Positions 12,101-24,232 of a stretch of DNA of 64,000 nt are shown one piece after another. The position numbers were made by a program, and so were the translations under genes. How positions within the stretch are numbered: the first letter of the stretch is position 1; each line of letters begins with the position of its first letter. The notes beneath the pieces were generated by a model that did not search any database, was not told the origin of the DNA, and saw only the letters and a program-made list of their open reading frames with translations. Origin of the DNA: Histoplasma ohiense (Eukaryota > Ascomycota > Eurotiomycetes > Onygenales > Ajellomycetaceae); the NCBI GenBank assembly GCA_017607445.1, contig JAEVHH010000001.1:7812001-7876000 (forward strand), in the 5' to 3' direction.

Positions 12101-12925
12101 TATTGATCCACCTTTTGTTATATGCTAGGCACACACTGGAAACTTTCAACAGCCTTTCACCCTCAAACAGATGACCAAACAGAACAACAAAATCAAATCT
12201 TGAAATATTACCTTCAATGCTTTACCAACTATCATCAAGATGACTGAGCACACTGACTATCACTGATGCAGTTTGTTTACAATATCTCTCAACATGTCTC
12301 TACTGAAATGGCATCCGCAGAAGCCTTAATGGGATATCAATCTGATTTGAAAATTAATATCAGCAAATCATCACAACCAGTTGCCATACATACTGCTAGC
12401 TGCGCGAAGCATATCGAGGAAACACATCATAAGCTTATCAAGAATCTACAAAAGATGCAACAAGCACAGAAAACTTATTACAATACAAAATATAAACTTC
12501 AACAATTTAAAATAGATGACTATATCATACTCAATGTAAAAAATCTCTGATTGCTGCGCCCAGTTCACAAACTCAATCATAAATATGTTGAACTCTTCAA
12601 GATTCTGAATACCATCAGAAAACAAGTATACAAACTAGAACTGCTATCTTCATATAGAAGCATTCATTCTGTATTTCACATATCTTTATTGAAGTCATAC
12701 AACTGCAGAAATGAAGCTCTATCAGAATCAGAACTGAAACTTATTGACAGCAAAGAAGAATATCAAGTTGAAGAAATTCTTGAAAAACAACAACAAAAAA
12801 ACAAACCTTCAGAATATTTTGTGAGATGGACAGATTGAGATTCTAGTGGTGATACATGAAAACTGAAAGAAAACATATTGAACACTCAGACATTTGAAAT
12901 CTTTCTCAAACAAGAAAATGAATAA
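9188..12925 (+). pseudogene. Pol of A2: protease, RT, RNase H, integrase, chromodomain
   Basis: One 1246-codon frame. Protease motif LALVDSESEVN (D-S-G expected) about 9310. RT core LDFQDAYH near 10160 and YLDD at 10349-10360, intact. RNase H about 10740-11200. Integrase zinc domain GHFGIKK...CDTCQR about 11690-11800 and core ITMDFITGLP about 11875. The second catalytic aspartate looks changed (AAT at about 12074, inside FNWELLFTS when TGA is read as Trp), while the TEQQNQ glutamate region is kept near 12180. The chromodomain (YQVEEILEK, YFVRWTD, DTWKLKENI) lies at about 12763-12910. The frame ends with tandem TAA at 12923. Nearly all premature stops are TGA; one TAA sits in the protease near 9555. 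Confidence 0.9.
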
Positions 12926-13059
12926 TAAATACAAAATCAACATACTCCCAAACATCAAAAGCATAAACTTCAAGTTGAAAGATGTCAGAAGTGCAAATCT
13001 TAAATTGAAAAACACTAGAAGCACAAATCTCACTCAAACTCCAATCAAATGCATTCTTT

Positions 13060-14355
13060 TTAGAAGGATTTTATCAGAGAAAAGAGAAAAAAGAAAAAAA
13101 AAAAAAAAAAAAAAAAAAATTCAATTTGAGTATAATAAATACAAAAAATAAAAAATACAGACAAGAAAAAAACAAAGAAAACAGATTCTAAGAAAAGTCT
13201 AAAAGTCTTCAGTTCACTCATCTTCATCTCAACATTCTCCATCTCTCACTTCCTCTTCTCTCTCTCACCATCTCTCTCATTTTCTTTCTCTGCCACCCTC
13301 ACCCAATACTTCTTCTGATACTCATATATTACAGGCACTCATTTTGGGTGCAGAGGTATAGACAAATACCTATTCCACAACACATTTGTCTTCTCACATC
13401 TTCTCTCTCTCATCAATCTACTCATTCTTCAGTATATCTGATGAAAGAAGACATTTTCCCTCATCTTCTTCTCTCACTTCTCCATCATTTGGAGCACCCT
13501 CTCCCTCTGCTCCATCAACATCAGTGGCAAATTGACAAAGAAAGCAGGTATCATAAGCACTGCTGCAGTCATCAGTGTCTCCACAATCTTCTTCATCAGC
13601 TCTTCAGCCAACTCCTCCCTCATCAATCCCTTCTCAATCAACCCCTTCATCACAGAGTCCTCAGAGCTCATCACTTTCAAAACCCCCTTCTTCACACTCT
13701 TCTCTTTCTCTAATGCCTCCACTCTGAAAGAATCAGGCACAATCACAGTCTTCAAAACCTGCATCTCTGCAGACTCAGCTGCTGTTCAGCACTGAGATCA
13801 TAGAGCATTCATCTCTGCTCTGTCTTGAGCAGACAGCATTGCCAGATGAGATGTATTCAATCATTTAACTAAACAATGAAGATGACTTTTGTGACTGGTC
13901 ATGTCCTTCTCAGCTGTCACCTCCATGAAGATAAATGCTCACCTGTGCATGATGCACCTCAGAAGAGGTGTATCACACATCTAGCATCATTATCAGTATA
14001 TCAACATTGCTAAGAGCAAGAATTAAAGAGGATTACTCACAGATTTGCAGGATTTCTCTGCAGAGACACAAGCCTCACAACACTTCTGAGCATTTGACCC
14101 CAACATACACCAAAAATCAATGTCCCCAAGTCTAGAAACACAACATTCACACAGAATCCGACTGTTGTATGTCACATGATTAGAGCTAAATCTAGGGCAA
14201 TATAACAAGTGAACAGTGAATGGTGCTATACAGAAACAAGCTAGTGGCACATGTGACCACACTAATAACATCACTGACAAGGAACACCAACAATAATACA
14301 CAATAAGCACCCAAGAAACAACTTACTTAAAATTGGAATAATCAAGAGAGTCCAT
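13060..14355 (-). pseudogene. Convergent spliced gene with one six-cysteine module (A2 copy)
   Basis: Unrecognised minus-strand gene between pol and the 3' LTR. Inferred exons: 14355-14327 (29 nt, MDSLDYSNF plus 2 nt), 14191-14041 (151 nt) and 13980-13060. Donors GTAAGT (14326) and GTGAGT (14040), acceptors CTAG. The phases fit exactly: 29+151 = 180 nt, 60 codons. Cysteines at residues 24, 27, 38, 48, 51 and 58 give C-x2-C-x10-C-x9-C-x2-C-x6-C, followed by two residues and a phase-0 intron whose acceptor abuts ATG, as in family C. Exon 3 has a TGA at 13476-13474, but if TGA is decayed TGG the same frame stays free of TAA/TAG to 13060, and A3 shares similarity beyond that TGA. The C-terminal part is charged and helical. 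It ends about 135 bp from the pol stop. Function unknown. Confidence 0.7.
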
Positions 14356-14713
14356 TTTGATAAAAGAGAGGGGAAGAGAGGACAACAATATAAAAAATTT
14401 AAAAATTTTTTGAAGACAAAAAATTGCAGCAGAAAGACAAGAAGCTTTGATGATGATCAAGTTAAAAAAGAAGAGAAATCTTCAAGAAGAAAGAAATTCT
14501 TTTTACTTCTCTGCATGCAACCTCTGACAATCAAAGAATCCACCAATTCCACCTCATTAGGAAATCGATAACAACACATATACAAGCTATCTAGAGGACG
14601 CGATTGATATACTGCTATCAACAAGCAGAACTTACAATATGGGAATGCAATTATCTACTAGCAAGCAATCTATACAATTGCTGAGAGCAGCTCTTATAAA
14701 AAAGAGGGGCAAT
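14356..14713. other. 3' spacer and polypurine tract of A2
   Basis: The spacer upstream of the convergent gene should contain its promoter. It ends in a purine run AAAAAAGAGGGGC at 14698-14710, three bases before the 3' LTR, which is the expected polypurine tract for plus-strand priming. Confidence 0.7.
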
Positions 14714-14976
14714 TGTAATGCACTTGTTTATTATTTTCTTATTATCTTTGCTTATTCTTACCTCTTTCCATTATACTCTTGCTACCACTATTTCTATATG
14801 TATATATATATTGATGTATGTATTTCACACATCTTCTTTCTCTTTCTTTTCTTTCTTAGTGATTAGCTACACTACATTACACTACTATATTACACTCTAC
14901 AATATATTACTATTATCTCTGTTACACTATAAACTATCTTCTACTGTTACTCTTCACACTGTCACTACACCTCACA
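14714..14976 (+). repeat. 3' LTR of A2
   Basis: 263 bp, TGTAATGCACTTG...CTCACA; followed by the TSD cagaa. Confidence 0.93.
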
Positions 14977-15117
14977 CAGAAGTACACATTTCACAGTTTT
15001 CTTTCATGATGTTTGCTGCTTTGGGTTCAGTGGTAGCATGAGTACAGTGGATGCTGTGAGTAGAGATCATGACTATTACTCAACAGATCATCTCTCAAAG
15101 ATTGAGCAATTAGAAAC
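14977..15117 (-). pseudogene. Leader and start of A1 gag
   Basis: Read on the minus strand, this holds the leader GTTTCTAATTGCTCAATC inside the A1 LTR and a gag ATG at 15070, followed by codons closely matching the start of A2 gag (707 onward). The gag is interrupted at 14977 by A2 and resumes at 396 on the minus strand. Confidence 0.85.
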
Positions 15118-15378
15118 TGTGAGATGTAGTGACAGTGTGAAGAGTAACAGTAGAAGATAGTTTATAGTGTAGTGGAGATAATAGTAATATATTGTAGTGT
15201 AATATAGTATAGTAGCATAACGTAGCTAATCGCTAAGGAAGAAAAGAAAGAGAAAGAAGATGTGCGAAATACATACATCGATATATATATACATATAGAA
15301 ATAGCGGTAGCGAGAGTATAATGGAAAGAGGTAAGAATAAGCGAAGATAATAAGGAAATAATAAACGAGTGCATTACA
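15118..15378 (-). repeat. 5' LTR of A1
   Basis: 261 bp; the reverse complement begins TGTAATGCACTCG and ends ACATCTCACA, matching the A2 LTRs. It marks the right edge of the A1/A2/C1 nest. Confidence 0.9.
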
Positions 15379-15905
15379 TATCTGTAAGATAAGATTGAAG
15401 AGTATCAGATCTGTTGTTTATATACTGAGACTAGATTATTCTTTGATTGCTTGACTATATTATCACTCTATTGTATGAGCTGAATGTTGTCTGATGCAGA
15501 TCATCTGTCAGATAGTATTTTTTTCACTGATGAAACTCTGAATAGTCATTCACTTATGAGATACTAGCTCAATGAGCTGTGTTGACTGAGTTGATTGAAT
15601 AATTGATGTAGATATCATCACTGTAATCATTGATACTGACTGTACTGATGATGATTGTCACTTCTGAGTATTTCTGTGATATCTGTTGTTAAGTCAGTAG
15701 ACAATTGCTAGCTTCTTTTGAATTAGACATCTGAGTGCAGCAGAACAGTGTTGATGCTCAGTTGAATGGAGTTGACAGTAGTTAATACATCATGATATTC
15801 TTTTACACTTCATATTTATTGATTTCTTATGCTGATTTATAAGCTCACTGCAGTTGAAGCATCTCATCAGTTGTATATATTTTAATAAATGACAATATCT
15901 CTGAT
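15379..15905. other. Unassigned 527 bp between A1 and C3
   Basis: AT-rich sequence without a convincing reading frame or similarity to any other part of the window. It has the same depletion of GG, CC and CG as the neighbouring elements, so it is probably decayed repeat or flanking DNA. Confidence 0.5.
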
Positions 15906-16117
15906 TGTAAGAGATGGTTATAGGTATAATTATGAGAGTAGTGTGAAGTACATATGTAGAATGTTAAGAAGATAGCAATCTCTATTATTCAAAACTAATC
16001 ACTGATCTTCTAATATCTACAGATATCAGTGAGCATTATATAGACAATCATCACACTCTACAGCTGTCTATAATGCTATATGCTATATTCATTCTCATTA
16101 ATTCTGACATGTTCTGT
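15906..16117 (-). repeat. 3' LTR of C3, first part
   Basis: The first 212 bp of a 271-bp family C LTR, broken at tctgt (16113-16117) by insertion of C2. The missing 59 bp are found at 36647-36705. Confidence 0.9.
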
Positions 16118-16388
16118 TGTAAGAGATGGTTGTAGGTATAATTACAAGAGTAGTGTGAAGTACGCACGTAGAATGTTAAGAAGATAGCAATCTCTATTAT
16201 TCAAAGCTAATTGCTGATCTTCTAATACCTACAGATATCAGTGAGCATTATATAGATGATCATCACACACTATAGCTGTCTATGATGCTGTGTGTTATGT
16301 TTCTTCTCATTAATTCTGATGTGTTCTGTATTCTTCTATCATCATATAGCTATTTTCTAATATAGATATCTCTGTTGCATCTATTACA
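16118..16388 (-). repeat. 3' LTR of C2
   Basis: 271 bp, directly abutting the broken LTR of C3 in the same orientation, so it looks like a tandem LTR at first sight. Confidence 0.92.
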
Positions 16389-16931
16389 ATTATCTCTCTT
16401 CTTCAAAGACCTGATTCTCAGAGCTTCTTACTGCAACATGCAAAGTTCATAACATATGCTGTATGATTAATATTGTATAGAGTTCACAGAATTGAGCTGG
16501 ATTAATTGTTGAGATTAATTCTAAAGTGTTGCTGTTTTGAGAGAATGTTTTTCCATCTTCAGTGTCATTGCAGTTCAATTATGATTTAGACACAACTTCT
16601 GAACCTCTTTTCTTTGATTTTTACACTCAAAAATCATATTCTAACAAAATCATCACCACCATCATCATCAACAATTTTTTATTTAAAAAGAATATGTCAA
16701 TTTATCAAACAAAGTACACTGTATTCTTCTATGTGATTTTTATTGTGAAATTTGAAGTTTTGATTGTGTGATTGTGTTTTTCATTTTGAGTTGAGTTTTG
16801 TGTTGTTGCAATCTTTTTGATCAACATTGCAATATTGATTTCAATCTTCAATATCTGTTTTTCTTTCTTATTGTTTTTGCTTCTTCTTCTTCTTTGAACA
16901 AGGTTTTGATACTGATTAAAGTTATGATAGA

Positions 16932-18082
16932 ATGTCAGAACCAGCTGTTTCCATTGCTGATTTGAAGTCTATGAAGAGTGATATACTGTCTGTCATTGAG
17001 AGCATTTGCTTGAGTTGTCTGAAGAGATTGCAGAACCCCTCAGTATATTCTTGTTTTGTAAACAATGAATAGATATGCTGTCATATCTGTTATATATCAA
17101 ATAGAAGTTGTACTGCTGTAAGTTTTCTTAAACTGAGATTGTTTTGAGTACTAACAGATTATAGATGTCTGAGTGTTTTCACAAAATCAGTCAATCTTTG
17201 ATCAATGAATTTCATGAGATGCTGCTCTTCAATGAAGTTTCAGATGAGAGATTTGTCACATATCAAACTGTCATTGCAAGGTTTGTACTTGATATGCAGA
17301 TCTACAAGAACACAGATGAGATTCTAGAATTCTATATAGACTCTGATGATTTGTTGTCACAGCAGAGTGTGGTATTCAATCATAGCAGCATTTCAGAAAA
17401 CACATTTTTGTATTCTGCTATTATATCAGTGTCATTCTCACTGAGTCAAGATCTTGATATGTTATTTGAGTTGACTGATAATATAGGCAAAGATGAGGAA
17501 GTGAATGATTTTATTGAAGTATTAGAAAGAAACACAGCAGCATATTGCTGTCATTGTATTTAATATTTGACAACATCCCTCCACCATCATTGTGAGTCTG
17601 CTGAGGGTTGATGCAAAAAATGCAAGCACTGCTCAGTGATGAAGCACATCTACATTTCAGTAAGTTATTATTCAAAACAGATATTTTTACAGTATATAAT
17701 ATTAACTTTCTATTAGATGTCAGTGGATGTCATTGAATTGACTCAGATGATTATCAACACTGCTGAGAATCTAATTGTCACTGATATAAATGTTTTGAAT
17801 ATTAACATTTTGCAGAGTGCTGTGACTGTGGTGATTAAATTCTTTGCTGTGAAGATTCAGAAGATTCAACAAGATGGTTCTTCTGAGGCTTCAACTGAAA
17901 CAGTGATTGATGAGATCTCAGTGATTACATTGTCAGTTGCAGCTTTCAAGTCATCATTGAAATATTGTGCTTCATCAGTTGAGGAAATCTGAGATAATAA
18001 ACAGATTTGTCTTGATGACAATTTCTCAAATAACACTGATCAAGCTGAGACAGATCTGTTTTTTAATCTCTGAGTGAAATAA
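16932..18082 (+). pseudogene. Convergent spliced cysteine-module gene (C2 copy)
   Basis: Same three-exon gene as in C1, exons 16932-17117, 17165-17659 and 17717-18082, again 186, 495 and 366 nt with introns of 47 and 57 nt. Decay: TAG for CAG in exon 1 just before the fourth module cysteine; the last cysteine of the second module is Tyr (TAC); TGA for TGG in exons 2 and 3. Splice sites GTAAGT and TAG are kept. It ends 13 bp from convergent pol. Confidence 0.7.
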
Positions 18083-19619
18083 ATATATTCAGCAGTCATT
18101 GTTGTCTTCTTTGTTTTCATTTACTGACTGACTTCTGATAGATTTTATTAAACTGTTTCAAGTACTTCTGACTGTTCATCAAGTTTTCCTTGAGTTCTCA
18201 AGAATTATCTGCATCTGTACAATCTTTTCATTTGACAAGATATTGTGTTTGACTGTGGTATTGATGCTTGTCTAATATAACTTCAACTTTTCATTTCTCT
18301 TGTGTGTCTATAATTATCAGTTCTGCTTGTGGGATTTGTCTGTTGTGCATGTGATAAGGTTTGAGAAGAGAAACATGGAATATGAAATGAATTTCTTTAT
18401 ATTGCAGTATGAGTTTCAGTTTGTACACTTGCATACTGTGGATATCAATTATTTGAAAGAGACTCAAAAATCAATGATCTAGTTTGAGTGAGAGTTGCAA
18501 GATGAATATATTTTTTGCACACAGCATTACTCAGTTCTCTATTTTAAAGCTTTTTGATATATGATGCTGATTGTAATACTTTTTCTCAGCTGCTTTGACA
18601 GCTTCTAGACATTCTGAGATCTTGTTTTCCACTTGCTTCATCTGTTTCACTTGTTTCATCACTGATTTTGACACACTTGTGCTTGAAGGTTTCACATCTA
18701 TGTGAAGTTCAGTTGATCGGCTGATCATTGCTTCAGATGATGTCATTTTTATCAATGTGTGGAAGGCATTGTTATATGCCCATTGCATCAGAGAAATCCA
18801 TTTTATTCAATTATCTTGCTGGTAGCTGCAATATGTGTGAAGATAATGTTCAATCATCTGGTTCAATTGTTCTGTCTGACTGTTGGTTTGCGGGTGGAAT
18901 GCTGTTGATAATTTTCATCAGATATGAAGCAGATAACACAATGTCAATCAAAACTGCTATTTATTAATGAATCTCAGTCACTAATAATGTTCACAGATAG
19001 ATCAAAGTTCTTCACAATTCTTCATACAATAATATCTGTGAGTTCTTCTGTATCTAGCTCTGAAGATGTGGACACAATTATGACTCATTTGATGAATAAA
19101 TCAATAAATACAACAATAGTATTATAGATTTGACTTCTCTTTTTATTATCTGACAGATCTTCAATAAAGTTCATACTAATTGTATGCTATTTTTTGTCTG
19201 ACATTGAATGTGATTGTAGCAATCTGTACAGCTTGTGCTGCAGTATCTTGATGCATTGACAAATATCACAAGTTCTCACATATTCTGCAATCTCATTGCT
19301 CATATCATGCCACAAGTACTTGTGTTTGATTGCTTCAATGATTTTATCACATTCAAAATGATCATCTTGAAGATCATTGTGATTCATTTTCATTATTTCA
19401 TATCTTATGATTTTGTCTTGTAGTATGTAGATTTTATCATCTTTTCTGAGCAGATCATCTTTATCTACTACTCAGATTGAACAATTATCTACACTAGTGT
19501 TACTTATCTCTAGTCTTCTGTGAAGTTCAGATGTGTCAGCATCTCTATTCTGAATCTGCAGTAAAAGTTCAATGATAGATTTGACTATCTCTTTGCAATA
19601 GACTGTCTTGAACTCAAAT

Positions 19620-20216
19620 TGTAACGGGCGTACTTCGATTAACGATTTGGTACTATTCTAATTACAGATTACAAATTGATTAAGAAAAGAAAGAGAAAAG
19701 AAATCAGAAGAAAAGGTTGTACAAAGAGGGTTCTTATAGAGAAAAGTTTGAGGCAGAAGAATATCAGAAGCTGCTTCACAGTGAAGTGTGGAGTGGAAGA
19801 ACATTAAGAGATATGTGTCAGAATCATTAGAAGTTATACAAGCATGAAATGTGAGGCAGAGGAATCATTGAGAGCTACACAGAAGAATCATTAGAGACTA
19901 CACAAGTGCAGAACACAGAGTGAAAGAATATAAGAAGCTACACAGAAGAATCATTAGAGACTACACAAGTGCAGAACACAGAGCAGAGAAATGTAAGAAG
20001 CTACACAGAAGAATTGTTAGAGACTACACAAGTACAGAGCACAGAGCAGAAGAACATTAAAAGCTACATAAAAGAATTGTTAGAAACTACACAAGTACAA
20101 AGCACAGAGTGGAAGAACATTGAGAGTTACACAAGATCACAACAGTCAGAAACAAGTGAGTGCAGAAGAGAAGTTGATTGTGTAAGTTAATTACTAACAG
20201 ATGCTAACTCATCACA
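19620..20216 (-). repeat. 3' LTR of E1
   Basis: 597 bp. It contains tandem 63-bp units (from about 19881) built on agaattgttagagactac. The start tgtaacgggcg is less mutated than in the partner LTR (tgtaacagaca). Confidence 0.92.
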
Positions 20217-20240
20217 TTATCCCCCTCTATCAGAGTGAGT
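20217..20240 (-). promoter_or_regulatory. Polypurine tract of E1
   Basis: The plus strand reads ttatccccctctat next to the LTR; on the element strand this is ATAGAGGGGGATAA. The C-run is intact although CC pairs are otherwise strongly depleted around it. The same tract is at 24233-24250 in E2 and 63397-63408 in E3. Confidence 0.7.
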
Positions 20241-23200
20241 GAGAACTTGTAGGTGTCAAGGGCAGCAGTGTTCTTCAAGACAGACATGAGTTTTCAGATC
20301 AGACAATCATATTCTATCCATTTGACAAGATATTTGCAGTGATGGTGGTTGATTCTATTGTCAAGAATTGCTTTGATTTCTCACTTGAGTTCATTGTCTT
20401 CTTCTATAATGATGAGTGGCTGTCAATTGAAGGTTCTCTGTGAGGGGAATGGATCCTCAGCTGTGAGTCGGAGCAGGTTTGTATGAAAGATATTATGAAT
20501 GTCAGACAGAATGTTGAGTTGATAATCATGTGTGTCTAGCACTTTCTTCATCATATACTTGATATGATGATAATCTAGTGTACACAAGAGATGATCTGTT
20601 TTTATGTTCTTGAGATTCAGTCAGATTTTGTCTTCTATATGATATCAGATCACAGAACTTCTTCTGATGTTCATTTGATTCTTATAATCTTACTGAGTAC
20701 TGATCATTGAAGCTTCTGCTCATTCACAGACTTTCTTCAGCTTGCTCACAATGTTCTCTGTCATCTGTATGAGGCTGCAGATGTGTGTGGTTTCTCAGAG
20801 AGTCTTGAGAAAGTTCAGAATCTCTAAGTTGTATTTATGTAGAAGAAAGAATGAGCTTATGTCTGTTGTAGCAGAATCTCAATCATTAATTGCAATCTCA
20901 GTATATGACAGCAGATTGCTTCAGTTGTTTTGTATGTAATTACAGAACTTACAGAGAATGTTCTTTACTATTTGTATCATTCTCTCAGTAGCTTCATCAG
21001 TCTCTGAGTGATACATCATTGATAACTTTCATTTGATTCTTAATAATTGATATATGTGAGCTCAGAGTGCACTGACAAATTGACTGTCTCTATCTGACAC
21101 AATGAATGAAGACAGATCATGTATATGATAGAACAGACTTCTGATGAAGACATCTGCAACTACTTCAGTGTTCATCTTGTCACAGAGTTGTAGTATTACA
21201 CTCTTGCTGAGTCAGTCAACAATGACTAGAATATTCATAGAATCTCTGCTTTCAGATAAGAAAACTGCAAAATCAATAGCTATATCATATCAAATTCAGT
21301 CAGAGACAGATAGAGGCTTCAGCATCTCTTTTCAGTGTTCATATCATACTGTCACTGAGCTACAGTGATCACAGTTGTGTACAAATCAGTGTATGTCTTT
21401 CAATATATCTGATCAGTAGAATTTTCAGATAACAATGTTGTACATGATTTCATGTTCTGAGTGCTCAGTCATTGATAAATCATGAATTTCTTGTATGATC
21501 TGTGTTTGTAGAGGTTCTGAATTGGGGACTCATCATCTATTTTGAAAGTGTAAGCAGTTGTTATCATTGATTGAACATGCTGAGATATCTGTTCTTGAGT
21601 ATACATCTGCAGGGAATTGAGATGCTTTACTTTGTATGACTTCAGCAGCTTGCTGTCAGAATTCATCTGCTTCTGCTGCTAGTCTTCATTATTCTTTGAG
21701 CAAGAGTTCTTGAGCTTGAAACTGATTGATATGTATGTGGGGTTCATCTGATTGTGTAGAACTTTCTATAATTGTGAGGTTGATTAATCAATGCTCTTGA
21801 TGTTTCCATCTGTCATCTAGATCATCAGATGGCATATCTTGTTTTTGATGAAACAGAGCATTCATAAGAGTGTTCTCTACTTCAGATTGATAATGAATTG
21901 TGAATGAAAAATGGCTAAGAAACAATGATCAACACATATATCTCTCAGTGAGCTTATAAGTGATTGTGAAGTATTCTAAGTTCTTATGATCAGTAACAAT
22001 CTCAAACTTCTCAACACTCATAAGTTCAGACTTTCATTCTTCAAGACATTGTATGATCACTAGAAGCTTCTTGTTGTAGATCTCATAGTTGTATTTGACA
22101 GACAACATCTTTTTCAAGATGAAAACACAGAGTTATAGAACATCTTCATTATCATATTGTATTAGTACTTCATCTACTACATAACTCAAGATGTCTGTTT
22201 TGAGACTTGTATACTTATCTGAATTGAATGATTGCAGTATCAGAGTGTTTGTGAATATATGCTTCAGCTTTTTGAATGCTGCATCTGCTTCATCAGTTCA
22301 TTGAAATACAGTGTCTTTCCAGATCAGATCCATCAGTGATTGTACAATATTGAAGAAGTTTTTGATGAACCTTCAGTAGAAGTTGATGAATTCTAGAAAG
22401 CTTCTAGTCTCTTTTATCAAGACTGATGTCTCTCAGTTGAGGATTGCTTCCATCTTCTTAGAATCCATATGTATGTCTTTTTCAGCTTTGATGATGAATT
22501 CTAGATAGATTATAGACTTGATCTCAAAGTCACATTTGTCAATGTCCACTTGCAGTCTGGCTTTATATAGGCAGTCAAGCACTTGTCATACATGCTTGCA
22601 GTGCTCAGTGAGTGATTCATCAGTGAAGATCAGAATATCATTCATATACACTGAGATGATCTTGTTGAGCAGATCTCATAGAGCTCAGTTAATGTATTTC
22701 TGAAATATACTCAGAGCATTCACTAATCCAAAGAGGGTCACTGTTCATTTGTATAATTCATAATGTGTATGAAAAGTGGTTAGCCATTTGTCATCTTCAT
22801 TAATCCTTATCTTATAGAAGGCTGCAGAGATGTCAAGCTTTATAAATCATTTTACTTTTTCTATTCATTTAAATATTTCATTGATGAGTGAGAGAGAGTA
22901 TCAGTTCTTCTGTGTAATCTTGTTGAGTTTTTGATAGTCAACACAGAATTGTAAGCCTTTTTCTGATTTCTTTGTGAACAGTACAGATGCTGCAGTGGAT
23001 GAGTTGCTAACATAAATGAAGCCTTTGTTCAGTAATTCATTGAGCATTTTTCATAGAATGAGGAGCTTATTGTGTGACATGCTGTAGAGAGAACCTCAGA
23101 GCAGTTGCAGATTCTTATCATCTTTCTTGATAAACTCAATCATATAATCTATATCAGATTTTTGATGAGAGAGAAGCTTTTCAGCTTCTTTCTCATTGAA

Positions 23201-23761
23201 TATATCTGTGAAGTCTTTGTATGATTTGAGTAGTTTCTTGTATAGTTTCTTGAGATCTTTGAGTTCTAACTTTTCTAATGCTTTTTTGATATCTGCTATG
23301 CTAGCAGTGAACACTTGGATGTTCTTCTTCTCATGTGCTTGGCAGATTAGTAGTTTGTATGCTTCTGCTGATATCTGGATGAGATCAGTGGTTCTATTGA
23401 CATCCTTCTCATAAACACAGTTGCCTTCTGAGAAAATAAAACAGTGATTGTGTGCATTCAACAAGGTTCCAAATTCTGTGAGTCATGATAGACTGAGCAT
23501 TAGATTGTACTCAAGATCTTGTATTTCATATGCATATACATTCTTTTTCTCATATCCTTCTACATTGATGTTAAATCTTATCATATTGTAGGAGGCTGAT
23601 CCTCTGAGGCCATCAAATCCACTAAGCTTATATAGCTTGAGAAAGAGAATACACTGAAGCTTATACTTCTCAATCAGCTGAGTGTCTATAAGAGTGTAAT
23701 GAAGAAAACCACTGTCTATCATTGCTCATACATTGACTAGACTATTTACAATGACAGAGAT

Positions 23762-24232
23762 TGTAACGGGCGTACTTCGATTAACGATTTGGTACTATCC
23801 TAATTACAGATTACAAATTGATTAAGAAAAGAAAGAGAAAAGAAATCAGAAGAAAAGGTTGTACAAAGAGGGTTCTTATAGAGGAAAGTTCAGAGCAGAA
23901 GAATATTGGAAGCCACTTCATAGTGAAGTGTGGAGTGGAAGAACATTAAGAGGTACATGTAAGAATCATTAGAAGCTACACAAGTGCAGAATGTGGGGCA
24001 GGGGAATCATTGAGAGCTATATGAAAGAATTGTTAGAGACTACACAAGTGTGGAACACAGAGTGGGAGAACATAAGAAGCTATATGAAAGAATTGTTAGA
24101 GACTATGCAAGCACGGAGCACAGAGCAGAAGAACATCAAGGATTATACAAAATCACAACAGTCAGAAACAAGCAGATGCAGAAGAGGAGTTGATTGTGTA
24201 AGTTAATTACTAACAGATACTAATCCATCACA
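23762..24232 (-). repeat. 3' LTR of E2
   Basis: 471 bp; two 63-bp units fewer than the E1 LTR. Confidence 0.92.

Larger units (their letters stand above)
397..14976 (+). mobile_element. Chromovirus A2 (Ty3/gypsy family A), complete but split by C1
   Basis: The element is bounded by two 263-bp LTRs and flanked by a 5-bp TSD (cagaa at 392-396 and 14977-14981). Order on the plus strand: LTR, gag, pol with protease, RT, RNase H, integrase and chromodomain, then a minus-strand spliced gene, a polypurine tract and the 3' LTR. Family C element C1 sits in its gag. Both LTRs and the TSD are visible directly. Internal stops and a mutated integrase aspartate make it non-autonomous today. Confidence 0.95.

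Noticed and set aside
13347..13800. Plus-strand open frames (histidine/leucine-rich)
   Set aside because: Opposite strand of exon 3 of the convergent gene; no domain, and they overlap one another in different frames.
16118..16388. Tandem LTR duplication with 15906-16117
   Set aside because: The first LTR is incomplete, its missing 59 bp are at 36647-36705 and the TSD tctgt shows insertion of C2 into it.
19969..20190. Repeated 21-residue protein in family E LTRs (also 31447-31662)
   Set aside because: The 63-bp repeat is a multiple of three, so any open frame repeats automatically; it is antisense to the element and has no start context.
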